This document shows positions 1-9,400 of a DNA stretch of 34,422 nucleotides, in pieces. A program made the translations under genes and the position numbers. The stretch comes from Prevotella sp. (GTDB lineage: Bacteria; Bacteroidota; Bacteroidia; Bacteroidales; Bacteroidaceae): the NCBI GenBank assembly GCA_018053665.1, contig JAGPKZ010000002.1, forward strand, positions 40,972-75,393. The letters run 5' to 3'. Numbering within the stretch: position 1 is the stretch's first letter; each line of letters opens with the position of its first letter. Under the pieces are notes generated by a model, which saw only the letters and a list, made by a program, of their open reading frames with translations, was not told the origin of the DNA and searched no databases.

Positions 1-344
1 GCCTTCACTTTTACTATAGATAAATAATGTTTAGCATATTAGAAAAGTCATATTTCCCATTTTATACCTTACTATATACATGCACATGCGCGCGACATAA
101 GTTTTTAAAAAATACCAGCGTCGAAGTGTCTATGCATTGAGTACCAGCATACTAAGTCGTTAATTAGCAATAATCAAGTGTCACATATATGTCGTTTGTA
201 ACAACGCCACAACAATGAATATTACCCTTGTCAACCTAAACATATTTATCATCAATGCATTAAACAAATTATATTTTCACTGCTAGAGAATGGTAAACAA
301 ATTGTTTTTTAATATATCCATGCTGTTTATTCTATTGAAAAAAC

Positions 345-476
345 GTTTTCACAACCAGGATTCTGCGTTTCTACGACATAAAGGTTGCGTTAATACGTGG
401 AAACGTTTCTGTTGCTACGACACAAAGTTTGCGTTTCTACGATGTAAAGTTTGCGTTTCTATATAGAAACGGAAAT
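345..476. repeat. Degenerate 22-bp tandem repeat, six units
   Basis: Read in steps of 22 bp, the units start at 345, 367, 389, 411, 433 and 455. The best three (367, 411, 433) agree with each other at 18-19 of 22 positions and follow the pattern GTTTCTACGA, three variable bases, AAAGTTTGC. The units at 345 and 389 keep the GTT start but are diverged. The last unit (455) breaks into a palindrome. The exact 22-bp spacing, about two helical turns, sets it apart from random AT-rich sequence. The function is unknown. Possibilities are a decayed satellite, a protein-binding array, or a repeat shared between intergenic regions of this genome. Confidence 0.6.
454..471. repeat. Perfect 18-bp palindrome ending the tandem array
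   Basis: CGTTTCTATATAGAAACG reads the same on both strands. Its left half is the start of the 22-bp repeat unit, so the palindrome looks like one unit meeting an inverted copy. A smaller palindrome with the same core, GAAACGTTTC, lies at 400-409, and an AAAACGTTTT core lies near 340-349. Symmetric sites like this could bind a dimeric protein. No gene is close enough to assign a role. Confidence 0.55.
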
Positions 477-639
477 GCCGTTTGACATTTGCCCGACACT
501 TTGTTTTTGCAAAAAGGGCATCTAACATACTGATAGCCAATCATTAGACATTTCGACGCTTGTTTATTCGCAAAACCTATGTATAATTTTCAAATTCATA
601 AGTATGCACCCTATACTTGAAGTTTGATGTCGTAAAATT

Positions 640-1128
640 CTAATATTTTTTTACAGCATCATGCGCCCTTCTCATCACACTTTTCTTGACTTTACTTCGA
701 CTTTTCTCGAATATACTCAATAAATCTATTCCTGAAGGTCCTTTAGGAGAAGTCATTGGGTCATTAAACATATCAGATACGATTTTACTAGTACTGAAAC
801 CTAACTTGGGAGCTTTAGCCGTTATCACGACAGTATTTATTGTTATGGCTTTTGGAATAATGAAAGTTGAATCTTTCATGTTCTTAATTTCCATATTCCT
901 TCTAACATAACTGTTATGAGTAAGCGTTAGACTAGTACAGTTTTGATCGGATATAAAGAAGTGTCCGTTTTTATCAGAAAAGAATTTTTTGTTGGTATTG
1001 GTATAAATAGCGACTCCCTCAACAGGGTGTCTCGTTTCCATGTCAATAATCACGCCCTTTATCTGCGCATCGGTATTATTTACCAAAGCACAAAGCAAAA
1101 ACAATATGAGGAGCATCCTTATTTTCAT
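640..1128 (-). CDS. Small secreted carboxypeptidase-regulatory-like domain protein
   Basis: A 162-residue exported protein. The start at 1128 (MKIRMLLILFLL) is preferred over one 16 codons upstream because it places the basic-hydrophobic signal peptide at the N-terminus, with cleavage likely after Thr-Asp-Ala before Gln. Next comes one CarboxypepD_reg-like beta-sandwich: IKGVIIDMETRHPVEGVAIY, then a DKNGHF turn, a hydrophobic strand with NSYVRRN, and VVITA near residue 100. This resembles the N-terminal domain of SusC proteins, but there is no plug or barrel. The tail (about residues 140-162) is strongly basic, rich in Lys and Arg. Stand-alone proteins of this type are common in Bacteroidota and have no firm function. 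It is divergent from the PUL regulator, so it may or may not belong to the locus. Confidence 0.7.
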   Translation of the reverse strand: MKIRMLLILFLLCALVNNTDAQIKGVIIDMETRHPVEGVAIYTNTNKKFFSDKNGHFFISDQNCTSLTLTHNSYVRRNMEIKNMKDSTFIIPKAITINTVVITAKAPKLGFSTSKIVSDMFNDPMTSPKGPSGIDLLSIFEKSRSKVKKSVMRRAHDAVKKY

Positions 1129-1149
1129 AACCAATGTAAAAATCTTGCA

Positions 1150-1157
1150 CAAAGTTA
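1150..1157 (-). promoter_or_regulatory. -7 element for the 640-1128 gene
   Basis: On the minus strand this reads TAACTTTG, matching the Bacteroidota -7 consensus TAnnTTTG. It lies about 20 bp upstream of the ATG at 1128. A TTG (+ strand CAA at 1180-1182) lies 22 bp further upstream, a plausible -33 element. Confidence 0.55.
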
Positions 1158-1312
1158 AGTTAAAAATGACAATCACTTACAATACCGCCTTTACTTTATA
1201 TTTTCTTAAATCTTGTTGGGTTAAATATATCAAATTAATGACCATATACAATGATAAATCTATTGATTCCTACAAAAATAATATATTTTTAGGATTAATC
1301 AGATTAATTTAC

Positions 1313-1320
1313 TATTTTTG
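1313..1320 (+). promoter_or_regulatory. Possible -7 element for the PUL regulator
   Basis: TATTTTTG fits TAnnTTTG and lies 60 bp upstream of the ATG at 1381. No convincing -33 TTG is seen at the usual spacing, so this is tentative. Confidence 0.35.
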
Positions 1321-1380
1321 CAATTGCAAGTGATTTTATATTAATCTATTATTGAAAGTTTGTGCAGTAATTTTTTACAG

Positions 1381-4300
1381 ATGGAAAAACTAAGAACTAT
1401 ATGCCTTATTATCGCAGTTAGTATCGTGAGTATATTGCAGGCAAATGTGTTGCCACAATATGGTCGCGACATGTTTATTTTCGACCATCTGGGTATGAGC
1501 AGCGGACTTTCCAGTCAACGAATATATTCTATAATAGAAGGCCCTTATGGAGGAATGTGGTTTAGTTCAAAAAACGGAATAGACCGCTACAACGGAATTC
1601 AGATAAAGAAATACAATTTGAAGACTGCTAGAATGTATAGCGATGCCAGCGGGCGTAATGTAAGAGTATTTCTTGCCAATGCAAGCATATACGCTTTTGA
1701 CAACAAGGGAAATATATTTAAATATAATAAAAGACTTGATAACTTTGAAAACGAGCTATCGCTAGACAGTATAATTCATGGAGAGATTATACTAAACGAC
1801 GTTTATGTTGACAAGAAAAATAATATATGGTTGGCAATGAGCACAGGGCTCTATGCCCTTACTCCAAACAAAAGACTGATACGTATAATAAGAAATCGAT
1901 ATATTAATAAATTAGACCATGAGAGCAACTCGCTTATAGCATGCGCCAATGACGGAATTATACTTGTTGACATTAATAGATATAAGACCGCAAATATTAT
2001 AAATGGAATAAACGCACAGGTAGCTTATTATGATAAACTTACATCATACCTTTGGATAGGTACATTTCAGCAAGGTGCCAAGATCTATGATATGCGTCAT
2101 CACAGGATTCTAAAAATTGAAGCTTTTGACAATTTTCCAAAGACTCCTGTAAGAAGCATTATCAGAATGGATAAAAATATGATGCTACTTGGTGTAGACG
2201 GAGGTGGAGTTTATGCGGCAAAAAGAGACGGCAAAACAGTTAGTCTACTTTTCAATGCCGATGATAATACAGGTAATGTTCTTCATGGAAATGGTATATA
2301 TGACATCTGTAGGGATCACTATGGTAATATCTGGATTGGTTCATATTCAGGAGGTATTGACGTAGCTTATCCCACAGACAACGTAATGAAACTATTTCAG
2401 CATGAGTATCTAAATAACCAATCGCTGATAAACAATAACGTAAACGATGTTCTTGAGACTCCAGACGGTAATATATGGTTTGCCACAGACAGAGGCGTAA
2501 GCATATATAACCAGCAGACAGGTATGTGGCATCATTCCATGACCGACAAGGTGGTGCTTACATTATGCCGGAATGCTAGTGGTGTTCTTGCCGGAACGTA
2601 TGGCAACGGCGTATATTCAATAAACCGTGATGGAAGCGCATACTGTATATATAATGTCAGTAAAGGCACTTTGAAGACTGATTATGTATATTCATTGTGG
2701 AAAGACAAGGACAACACGTTGTGGATAGGTTGTCTGAACGGAGACCTTGTTCAAGTTGACGGAAACAAGACAAAGTATTATCCCATTCAGCTAGTACAGT
2801 GCATCACCGATATGCCTGATGGACGTATAGCAGTGGGTACTGCAAACGGTTATTTTGCTATAAACAAAAAAAGCTGTAGCATAAAACAGTATTTTCTTGC
2901 CTCGGAATTTCCAGGAAAAGATATAAACTCTTACGTACAGTCAATCTTATTTACCGACAAGAATACGGCATGGGTAGCCACAGACGGTGGAGGAATCTAC
3001 ATCTATGACATGAAGAAGGATGTGATAAGGCAGACTATAACAATAGCCAACGGACTACCATCTAATACCGTGTACACATTAGAGAAAGACAACCAAAACC
3101 GTATATTCGCTAGTACAGACATGGGACTATCGCTTATTCTTCCCGGAAAGAAAAATGACGTTATAGACATAAATTTCGTCAGAGGTCTTGACAGAGAATA
3201 CAAACGAATGTCAGTGTGCAGACTTTCCGACGGAAAAATGGTATTCGGCAGCAGCAGCGGTGCTGTTGTAATAAATCCAGACAGAATATCACACCTTACT
3301 TATAATGCACAACTTGCATTGACAAGAATATCACTTCTTGGGAACGATAACGCGACCGATAATGATTCGGATGTAAGCGGCAGGCTTTATGATATGCTTG
3401 CCTCTGGAAATATAACACTTGATTACGACAAAAATACATTTGAAATCGATTTTGAAAGCATAAACTACAAATATCAACATGATATAGTATATCAGTATAT
3501 GCTGGATGGATTCGACCGACAATGGAGTGCACCATCGGAAGCGCAAAACGTGAAGTACACCAATCTTCCCTCAGGCAATTATAAGTTACTGATACGGAGT
3601 GTAAGCAAAAATGACGGAAGAGTGCTTGATACAAAGTCGTTGGATATAACTGTAAACCAACCTTGGTGGAACACATGGTTCGCATGGTTAGTATATATAT
3701 GTATAATGTGCGGTTTGGCTTATGCTGCATGGAGATTCTATCTGGAGCGTTTGGAACGTAAGTATTTCAATGAGAAGATAAACTTCTTCATTAATACCGC
3801 TCATGACATACGCACACCGCTTAGTCTCATTCTGGCACCACTCAACGATATCGCAGCCGACAATTCGCTCACTAAGACAACTAGAAAGTATCTGGATATA
3901 GCAAGGCTGAATGGTGAAAATCTATTAAAGATGGTAACAAAATTACTTGATTTCCAGAAAGCCGACAGCGATGAAGTAAATATGTGCGTAAGTCAATTAA
4001 ATCTTAAATCTTTATTGCAATCGCAGATAGAAAAATTTATCCCACGAACATCTCAAAAACATATAATAACAACATTAGTGTCATGTCCACCTGAAGAAAA
4101 TGTTTGGATGGATGCTAATATGGCAGACAGCATATTTGAGAATCTAATTTCAAATGCTGTAAAATATACTCCAGAAGGCGGATATATAAATATATGCGCA
4201 TGGATTGAGGATGGAGATGTATGTATAGATATAGCTGATAACGGAATAGGTATTCCTCAAACAGCACAGAAACATATATTCCAGAATTTCTACAGAGCCG

Positions 4301-5325
4301 ACAATGCCATCAACTCCAATGAGACCGGAAGCGGACTTGGACTGATGCTCACACACAGACTTATAACACTTCATAAAGGAAGCCTCACTTTCAACAGTTT
4401 AGAGAATAACGGAACTGTGTTCCATATAAGACTGAAAAGAGGTTTTGAACATCTTATGGAATTTATTGTTAGGCAGGAAGCTGAAATAAGTAATGTAAAA
4501 GACATATTACCGATAGCATCCTTAGATAAAGAAGATGAACCGTTGGCAAAAGATACAGAAAAAGACATCATGCTGTTTGTTGATGATAATGCCGAACTGC
4601 GTAATTATATCAGTCTGGCTTTCCGTAACGACTATAATGTTGTCACTGTGGAGAGTGCAGAGGAAGCACTGCGACATCTTGATAATGAAGTATGCGACAT
4701 TATTGTCTCAGATGTTATGATGCCAGGAATGGATGGAGATGAGTTCTGTAAAATAATAAAAGAAAATCCAAATACATCTTTTTTGCCTGTTATATTGTTA
4801 ACCGCAAAGTCTGGTAGGGACTTCGTTATTGACGGTCTGAATGTAGGTGCAGATGACTATATTACCAAGCCCTTCGATGTAGCAATATTGAAAAGCAAGA
4901 TAGAAAGTATGTTAAGAAACAGGCGCATACTTAGCAAATATTACATGGGGCGATCTGTTGACATGGCTAGGAATGTGCAACCTGACGACAGTGCAATGGG
5001 ACACATGAACAATAATGACCGTGAATTTATAGAAAAAGCCACAAAGATAGTAATGGAGAAAATATCTGATACAGATTTCAAGATAGACGACCTGTGCATG
5101 GAAATGGCAATGAGCCGTACTCTTTTCTATGGTAGGCTAAAAGCTCTAACGTCTCAAGCGCCACAGGATTTTATTAGAATAATACGTCTTGAACGTGCCG
5201 CAGCTCTAATAAAAGAAGGTAATTCCGTATTGGATGTTTCTGTTATGACAGGCTTTGCCAACGTGAAACATTTCAGTACCACATTTAAGAAGTATTTTGG
5301 AGCTTCACCAAGTAAATATCTGTAA
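1381..5325 (+). CDS. Hybrid two-component system regulator (HTCS) of the PUL
   Basis: A 1314-residue one-protein sensor and transcription factor, normal length for the HTCS family. After an N-terminal signal or anchor come two-component-regulator propeller repeats (about 45-660), marked by W-centred blades at W60, W150, W225, W318, W366, W448 and W531. A Y_Y_Y domain follows (about 681-757), then a membrane segment (about 767-787). Next are the HisKA domain with phospho-acceptor H808 in AHDIRTPLS, and the ATPase domain with N921, D953 in ADNGIGI and the GSGLGL loop near 983. A receiver domain carries D1111 in VSDVMMPGMDG, and an AraC-type HTH occupies about 1213-1314. All catalytic residues are present. 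ATG 1381 is chosen over an upstream TTG at 1360. By family precedent the periplasmic sensor binds an oligosaccharide from the target glycan and activates the operon starting at 5463. The exact ligand is inferred from the GH16/GH3 neighbours. Confidence 0.95.
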   Translation: MEKLRTICLIIAVSIVSILQANVLPQYGRDMFIFDHLGMSSGLSSQRIYSIIEGPYGGMWFSSKNGIDRYNGIQIKKYNLKTARMYSDASGRNVRVFLANASIYAFDNKGNIFKYNKRLDNFENELSLDSIIHGEIILNDVYVDKKNNIWLAMSTGLYALTPNKRLIRIIRNRYINKLDHESNSLIACANDGIILVDINRYKTANIINGINAQVAYYDKLTSYLWIGTFQQGAKIYDMRHHRILKIEAFDNFPKTPVRSIIRMDKNMMLLGVDGGGVYAAKRDGKTVSLLFNADDNTGNVLHGNGIYDICRDHYGNIWIGSYSGGIDVAYPTDNVMKLFQHEYLNNQSLINNNVNDVLETPDGNIWFATDRGVSIYNQQTGMWHHSMTDKVVLTLCRNASGVLAGTYGNGVYSINRDGSAYCIYNVSKGTLKTDYVYSLWKDKDNTLWIGCLNGDLVQVDGNKTKYYPIQLVQCITDMPDGRIAVGTANGYFAINKKSCSIKQYFLASEFPGKDINSYVQSILFTDKNTAWVATDGGGIYIYDMKKDVIRQTITIANGLPSNTVYTLEKDNQNRIFASTDMGLSLILPGKKNDVIDINFVRGLDREYKRMSVCRLSDGKMVFGSSSGAVVINPDRISHLTYNAQLALTRISLLGNDNATDNDSDVSGRLYDMLASGNITLDYDKNTFEIDFESINYKYQHDIVYQYMLDGFDRQWSAPSEAQNVKYTNLPSGNYKLLIRSVSKNDGRVLDTKSLDITVNQPWWNTWFAWLVYICIMCGLAYAAWRFYLERLERKYFNEKINFFINTAHDIRTPLSLILAPLNDIAADNSLTKTTRKYLDIARLNGENLLKMVTKLLDFQKADSDEVNMCVSQLNLKSLLQSQIEKFIPRTSQKHIITTLVSCPPEENVWMDANMADSIFENLISNAVKYTPEGGYINICAWIEDGDVCIDIADNGIGIPQTAQKHIFQNFYRADNAINSNETGSGLGLMLTHRLITLHKGSLTFNSLENNGTVFHIRLKRGFEHLMEFIVRQEAEISNVKDILPIASLDKEDEPLAKDTEKDIMLFVDDNAELRNYISLAFRNDYNVVTVESAEEALRHLDNEVCDIIVSDVMMPGMDGDEFCKIIKENPNTSFLPVILLTAKSGRDFVIDGLNVGADDYITKPFDVAILKSKIESMLRNRRILSKYYMGRSVDMARNVQPDDSAMGHMNNNDREFIEKATKIVMEKISDTDFKIDDLCMEMAMSRTLFYGRLKALTSQAPQDFIRIIRLERAAALIKEGNSVLDVSVMTGFANVKHFSTTFKKYFGASPSKYL

Positions 5326-5349
5326 ATAAGCACTTTACAATATTATGGC

Positions 5350-5390
5350 AAAGTTTCAATACTGATTATATGTCAGAATTGAAACTTTTT
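5350..5390 (+). terminator. Hairpin terminator after the HTCS gene
   Basis: A 16-bp stem with one mismatch (arms 5350-5365 and 5373-5388), a 7-base loop and a T-run at 5386-5390. It starts 24 bp after the HTCS stop and separates the regulator from the structural operon. Its arms contain TTGAAAC-type half-sites, so it could also act as an operator. Confidence 0.7.
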
Positions 5391-5427
5391 CTGTTTGTTT
5401 TGAAACCTATATTGTAACGTATTCAAT

Positions 5428-5435
5428 TAATTTTG
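5428..5435 (+). promoter_or_regulatory. -7 element of the PUL structural operon
   Basis: TAATTTTG matches TAnnTTTG and lies 27 bp upstream of the GH16 ATG. The candidate -33 elements are badly spaced (TTG at 5412, TTTG at 5399), as expected of a promoter that needs an activator such as the HTCS. No other promoter-like gap occurs before 15006. Confidence 0.55.
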
Positions 5436-5462
5436 CACCGAATTTGGTAACAAAAATCAATC

Positions 5463-6446
5463 ATGAAAAGAAAGTCTATAATCTATTTACTGTTTTTCAC
5501 TATTCCGTTATCCATTAATGCACAAAACTACAAACTTGTTTGGAGTGATGAATTTAATGAGAACTCTCTTAATAAGAACTGGAATGTTGAAGTATTGGAC
5601 AAGCCATATAACAACGAACTTCAGTGCTATACAAATAGTAGTTCTAATGTGAATATCGAAAATGGCAATCTTGTTATTACCGCCCGACGGGAATCACACA
5701 ACGGAATGTATTTTACTTCCGGACGAATAAACTCTAGTACAAAGGTAAACTTCAAACATGGAAAGCTTGAAGCTAGGATAAAACTCCCTAAATTGGCAAA
5801 CGGATTATGGCCAGCATTCTGGATGATGGGCGAAGATCCACAGAATATTGGTTGGCCAACCTGTGGAGAGATTGACATCCTAGAAGCTGGGAATTCCAAT
5901 GGTATTAAGAATGCAACTCAAGAACGATTATTCTCTGGTTGCATTCATTGGGGAAGCAGTTTGGCAGATCATCGCATGTGGACAACAGGTGCTGTTACTA
6001 GTGACTACGACATAACAGGTGACTATCATCTATTTACAGCCGTATGGGATGACAGTTATCTGCGTTTCTATCTTGATAATTCAACACAACCATATTATGA
6101 GGCGACAATAACTAAAGACTATGACTCATATAATTACTTTCATAAACCATTTTATATATTATTTAATCTGGCTGTAGGAGGAGATTATACAAATATTCTT
6201 TATCCAGCAGACATAACAGCATTACCATCAGAAGGGTCTGAGGCTAAGATGTATATTGACTATGTTAGGTTATACCAACAAGAAGGACAAATCAATGTAT
6301 ATTCGCAGGAAACAACTGGATTAGGCAAAGTATCTACCATCAAAAACAAAGACACTGCATATTATTCAATAAGTGGAATGAAATTGAATGGCAAACCGTC
6401 TTGGAACGGATTATACATCCACGGCGGTAAGAAAATCATAGAATAA
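5463..6446 (+). CDS. GH16 endo-beta-glucanase (laminarinase/lichenase type)
   Basis: A 327-residue secreted glycoside hydrolase family 16 enzyme. A Sec signal peptide ends at SINAQ, near residue 21. The catalytic domain (about 23-275) opens with YKLVWSDEFNE and has the FWMM strand. The signature GEIDILE gives nucleophile E136, helper D138 and acid/base E141. GH16 retaining enzymes cut internal beta-1,3 or mixed beta-1,3/1,4-glucosidic bonds, and which bond this one prefers cannot be read from sequence alone. There is no lipobox. The tail (about 285-327) has the form Y-x-I-x-G-x-K followed by GLYIHGGKKII, resembling a type A sorting domain of the type IX secretion system. That suggests export to the cell surface by that route. 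It is the first gene of the operon, 37 bp before susC. Confidence 0.92.
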   Translation: MKRKSIIYLLFFTIPLSINAQNYKLVWSDEFNENSLNKNWNVEVLDKPYNNELQCYTNSSSNVNIENGNLVITARRESHNGMYFTSGRINSSTKVNFKHGKLEARIKLPKLANGLWPAFWMMGEDPQNIGWPTCGEIDILEAGNSNGIKNATQERLFSGCIHWGSSLADHRMWTTGAVTSDYDITGDYHLFTAVWDDSYLRFYLDNSTQPYYEATITKDYDSYNYFHKPFYILFNLAVGGDYTNILYPADITALPSEGSEAKMYIDYVRLYQQEGQINVYSQETTGLGKVSTIKNKDTAYYSISGMKLNGKPSWNGLYIHGGKKIIE

Positions 6447-6483
6447 TGATAACTAATAAATTATAAAACCTAAATTTAAGAAG

Positions 6484-9400
6484 ATGAAGAAAAGTAATCG
6501 GAAATTAGTTCACATGCTAGCTATAGGTCTGACTTTGCCTCTAGCCGGAACTATCCAAATGCATGCCGAACCTAGTATAACTATCGTACAGCAGAATCAG
6601 AATATTTCTGGGTCTGTTACCGACGGTAGCGAACCTATTATCGGAGCCAGTATTGTTGTAAAAGGTCGAGGTATGGGCGCTATCACTGATGCTGATGGCC
6701 ATTTCAGCCTTGATGTCAAACCTGGCACGTTATTGGAAATCAGCTATGTCGGATACAAGACTATTACTGTTAAGGCAGGTAGCAACATGAAAGTTGTACT
6801 TGCTGAAGACAAGAAAATGATTGACGAAGTTGTTGTTACGGCTTTAGGAATAAAACGTGACCGAAAGGCTCTTGGTTATGGAGTCGGAGAAGTCAAAGGA
6901 GAAGAACTAACTAAGGCTAAAGAGACAAATGTTATAAACTCTCTAGCTGGTAAGATTCCAGGACTTATTGTCAGTCAGACAGCAGGTGGCGCATCTGGTT
7001 CCACAAGAGTTATTCTTCGTGGTAGCACAGAAATGACTGGTAACAACCAACCGCTATATGTAGTAGATGGTGTTCCATTGGATAATACCAATTATGGTAG
7101 TGCAGGTACTTCTGGAGGATTTGACCTTGGTGATGGCATATCAAGTATAAACCCAGATGATATAGAGACTATGTCTGTATTGAAAGGTCCAGCCGCTTCT
7201 GCTCTTTATGGTAGTCGTGCCTCTCACGGTGTGATTCTCATCACCACTAAAAAAGCAGGAAAAGATAAATTCAGCGTTGAATACAACGGTTCTGTTACAA
7301 TGGACACACAGTTGGCTAAGTGGAATGACATCCAACAGACTTATGGTATGGGCAGCAACGGTACATATAGTATTGATGCCGTTTCAAATACCAACAAAAG
7401 TTGGGGACCTAAAGCCGACGCTCTTAACAGTCTGAAATATTTTGATGGTGTACAGCGTCCATATATGATTATACCTAACAATACATCAGATTTTTTCCGT
7501 CCAGGTTTTACGGCTACAAACACAGCTATTGTTGGAGTTAACAACGGAAAGACTGGTATGCGTTTCACATATACCGACATGCGCAACAAGGATATAGTGC
7601 CAAAGACTCACATGAGCCGTGACATTTTCAACTTGCGCGCCAATACATCTGTAGGTAATGTTGACTTTGATTTCAGTGCTAACTACACACGTGAGGATGT
7701 TAAAAACCGTCCGGCTCTAGGTGATAGCAAATCAAATATCGGCAAGAACCTTATGACTTTGGCTACGACATACAATCAGTCTTGGCTGAGAACTTATCAG
7801 GATGCCAACGGAGATTATGCTAACTGGAACGGTATGGACCCATATAATGTGAACCCATATTGGGATGTATATAAAAACTCTAACGACTCTAAAAAAGACC
7901 AATTCCGTCTTACAGGTAAGTTAGTTTGGAATATCGACAAGCACTTGAAATTACAGACAACAATGGGTGCCGATCTCAACTGGTTTACATTCGAGGATTT
8001 CAAGGCTCCAACAACACCAGGATTTGAAGCTGGTCGTATGCAAGACAGCAACTTCCGCAACCGCATGTATAACTTCGAGGCTCTTGCCCTTTACAACAAC
8101 AGTTGGGGCGACTTTGACCTCAATGCTACACTTGGCGGAAGTATATACAAGGTGAACAATCTCACTACGATCACCACAGCGCAGGATATGCAGATACGTG
8201 ATGTCAAGGCTTTGATGAGTTTCAATGAGATTAGTTTGGAACAGAACACATATCGTAAACAGATTAATTCTCTTTATGGTTCTTTAAACCTTGGTTGGAA
8301 ACACCTTCTATATATGGACGCTACATTACGTGGTGATCAGAGCTCTACCCTACCAACAAACAATAACGTATATGTCTATCCTTCATTCTCAGGAAGTTTT
8401 GTCTTCTCTGAATTAACCAAACTGGGCAATCTGCTTCCTTACGGTAAATTGCGTATGTCTTGGGCACAGGTAGGTAGTGATACTGATCCATATCAGCTTG
8501 GATTAGTATATACAAAGTCTAAGTTTACATATCCAGGATACACAATAGGATACATCAACAATAATACAATTCCAAACAAAGACTTGAAGCCAACAAGAAC
8601 AAACTCTTTCGAAATCGGTATTGAAACTAAGTTCCTCAACAACAGAATGGGACTTGACATCACTTACTATTCACAGAAGAGTAAGAACCAGATTATGGGT
8701 ATGGCTTCATCATGGACATCTGGATATACATATAGATTGATTAACGCAGGTGAAATAGACAACAAAGGTCTTGAAATAGCATTAAACACACGCCCCATAC
8801 AGACAAAAGACTTCTCTTGGGATTTAAATCTCAACTTTTCAAAGAATAGCAATAAGGTAAAAAGATTGGTTGACGACATGGATATGTTTGAACTTGAAAA
8901 AGCCTCTTGGCTTGATGTTCAAGTTGCTGCTAAAGTCGGCGAGAACTTTGGTTCTATTGTTGGTCCAGACTTCAAGAGAAACGATGCTGGACAGATTCTT
9001 ATTAATCCTTCTACAGGTCTACCTGAATACGACAAGAGCAATCACGTATTGGGAAATGCCTCTTGGAAATGGACTGGAGGTGTCACGACAACTCTTACAT
9101 ACAAAAACTTATCACTAAATGCGATATTTGATGTAAAGGTTGGTGCTGACTTATATTCTATGTCAGCACGTGCATCTTACGAATCTGGAAAGGCAAAACA
9201 AACTTTAGCTGGTCGTGAAGATTGGTATAAGTCTGAAGAACAGCGTCAGGAAGCTGGCATCGCTAAAGGCTCTGAAAGCTGGAAACCGACAGGTGGTTAT
9301 ATAGCTCCTGGCGTTATAGACAATGGCGACGGAACTTATCGCAAGAACGATATCTACGTAAATCCGGAAGACTATTGGATGAACGTATGCCGCAATGCTC

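Larger units (their letters stand above)
1..639. other. Gene-free AT-rich left end
   Basis: No open reading frame here has a recognisable domain or a believable start. The stretch is AT-rich and broken by stops in all frames. The only clear structure is a 22-bp periodic repeat at 345-476, annotated separately, and a short inverted repeat TTTTTGCAAAAA at 504-515 flanked by TGCCC (490-494) and GGGCA (516-520). That second structure could form a hairpin downstream of the minus-strand gene ending at 640, but it lies over 100 bp away and has no strong T-run on that strand. The gene to the left lies outside the window. Confidence 0.6.

Noticed and set aside
345-476. CRISPR array
   Set aside because: The repeat units are contiguous without spacers, only 22 bp long, and no cas gene is in the window.
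1040-1333. Possible small gene on the plus strand (97 codons)
   Set aside because: It is mostly antisense to the secreted-protein gene and its leader, has no domain, and overlaps the proposed promoters of both neighbours.
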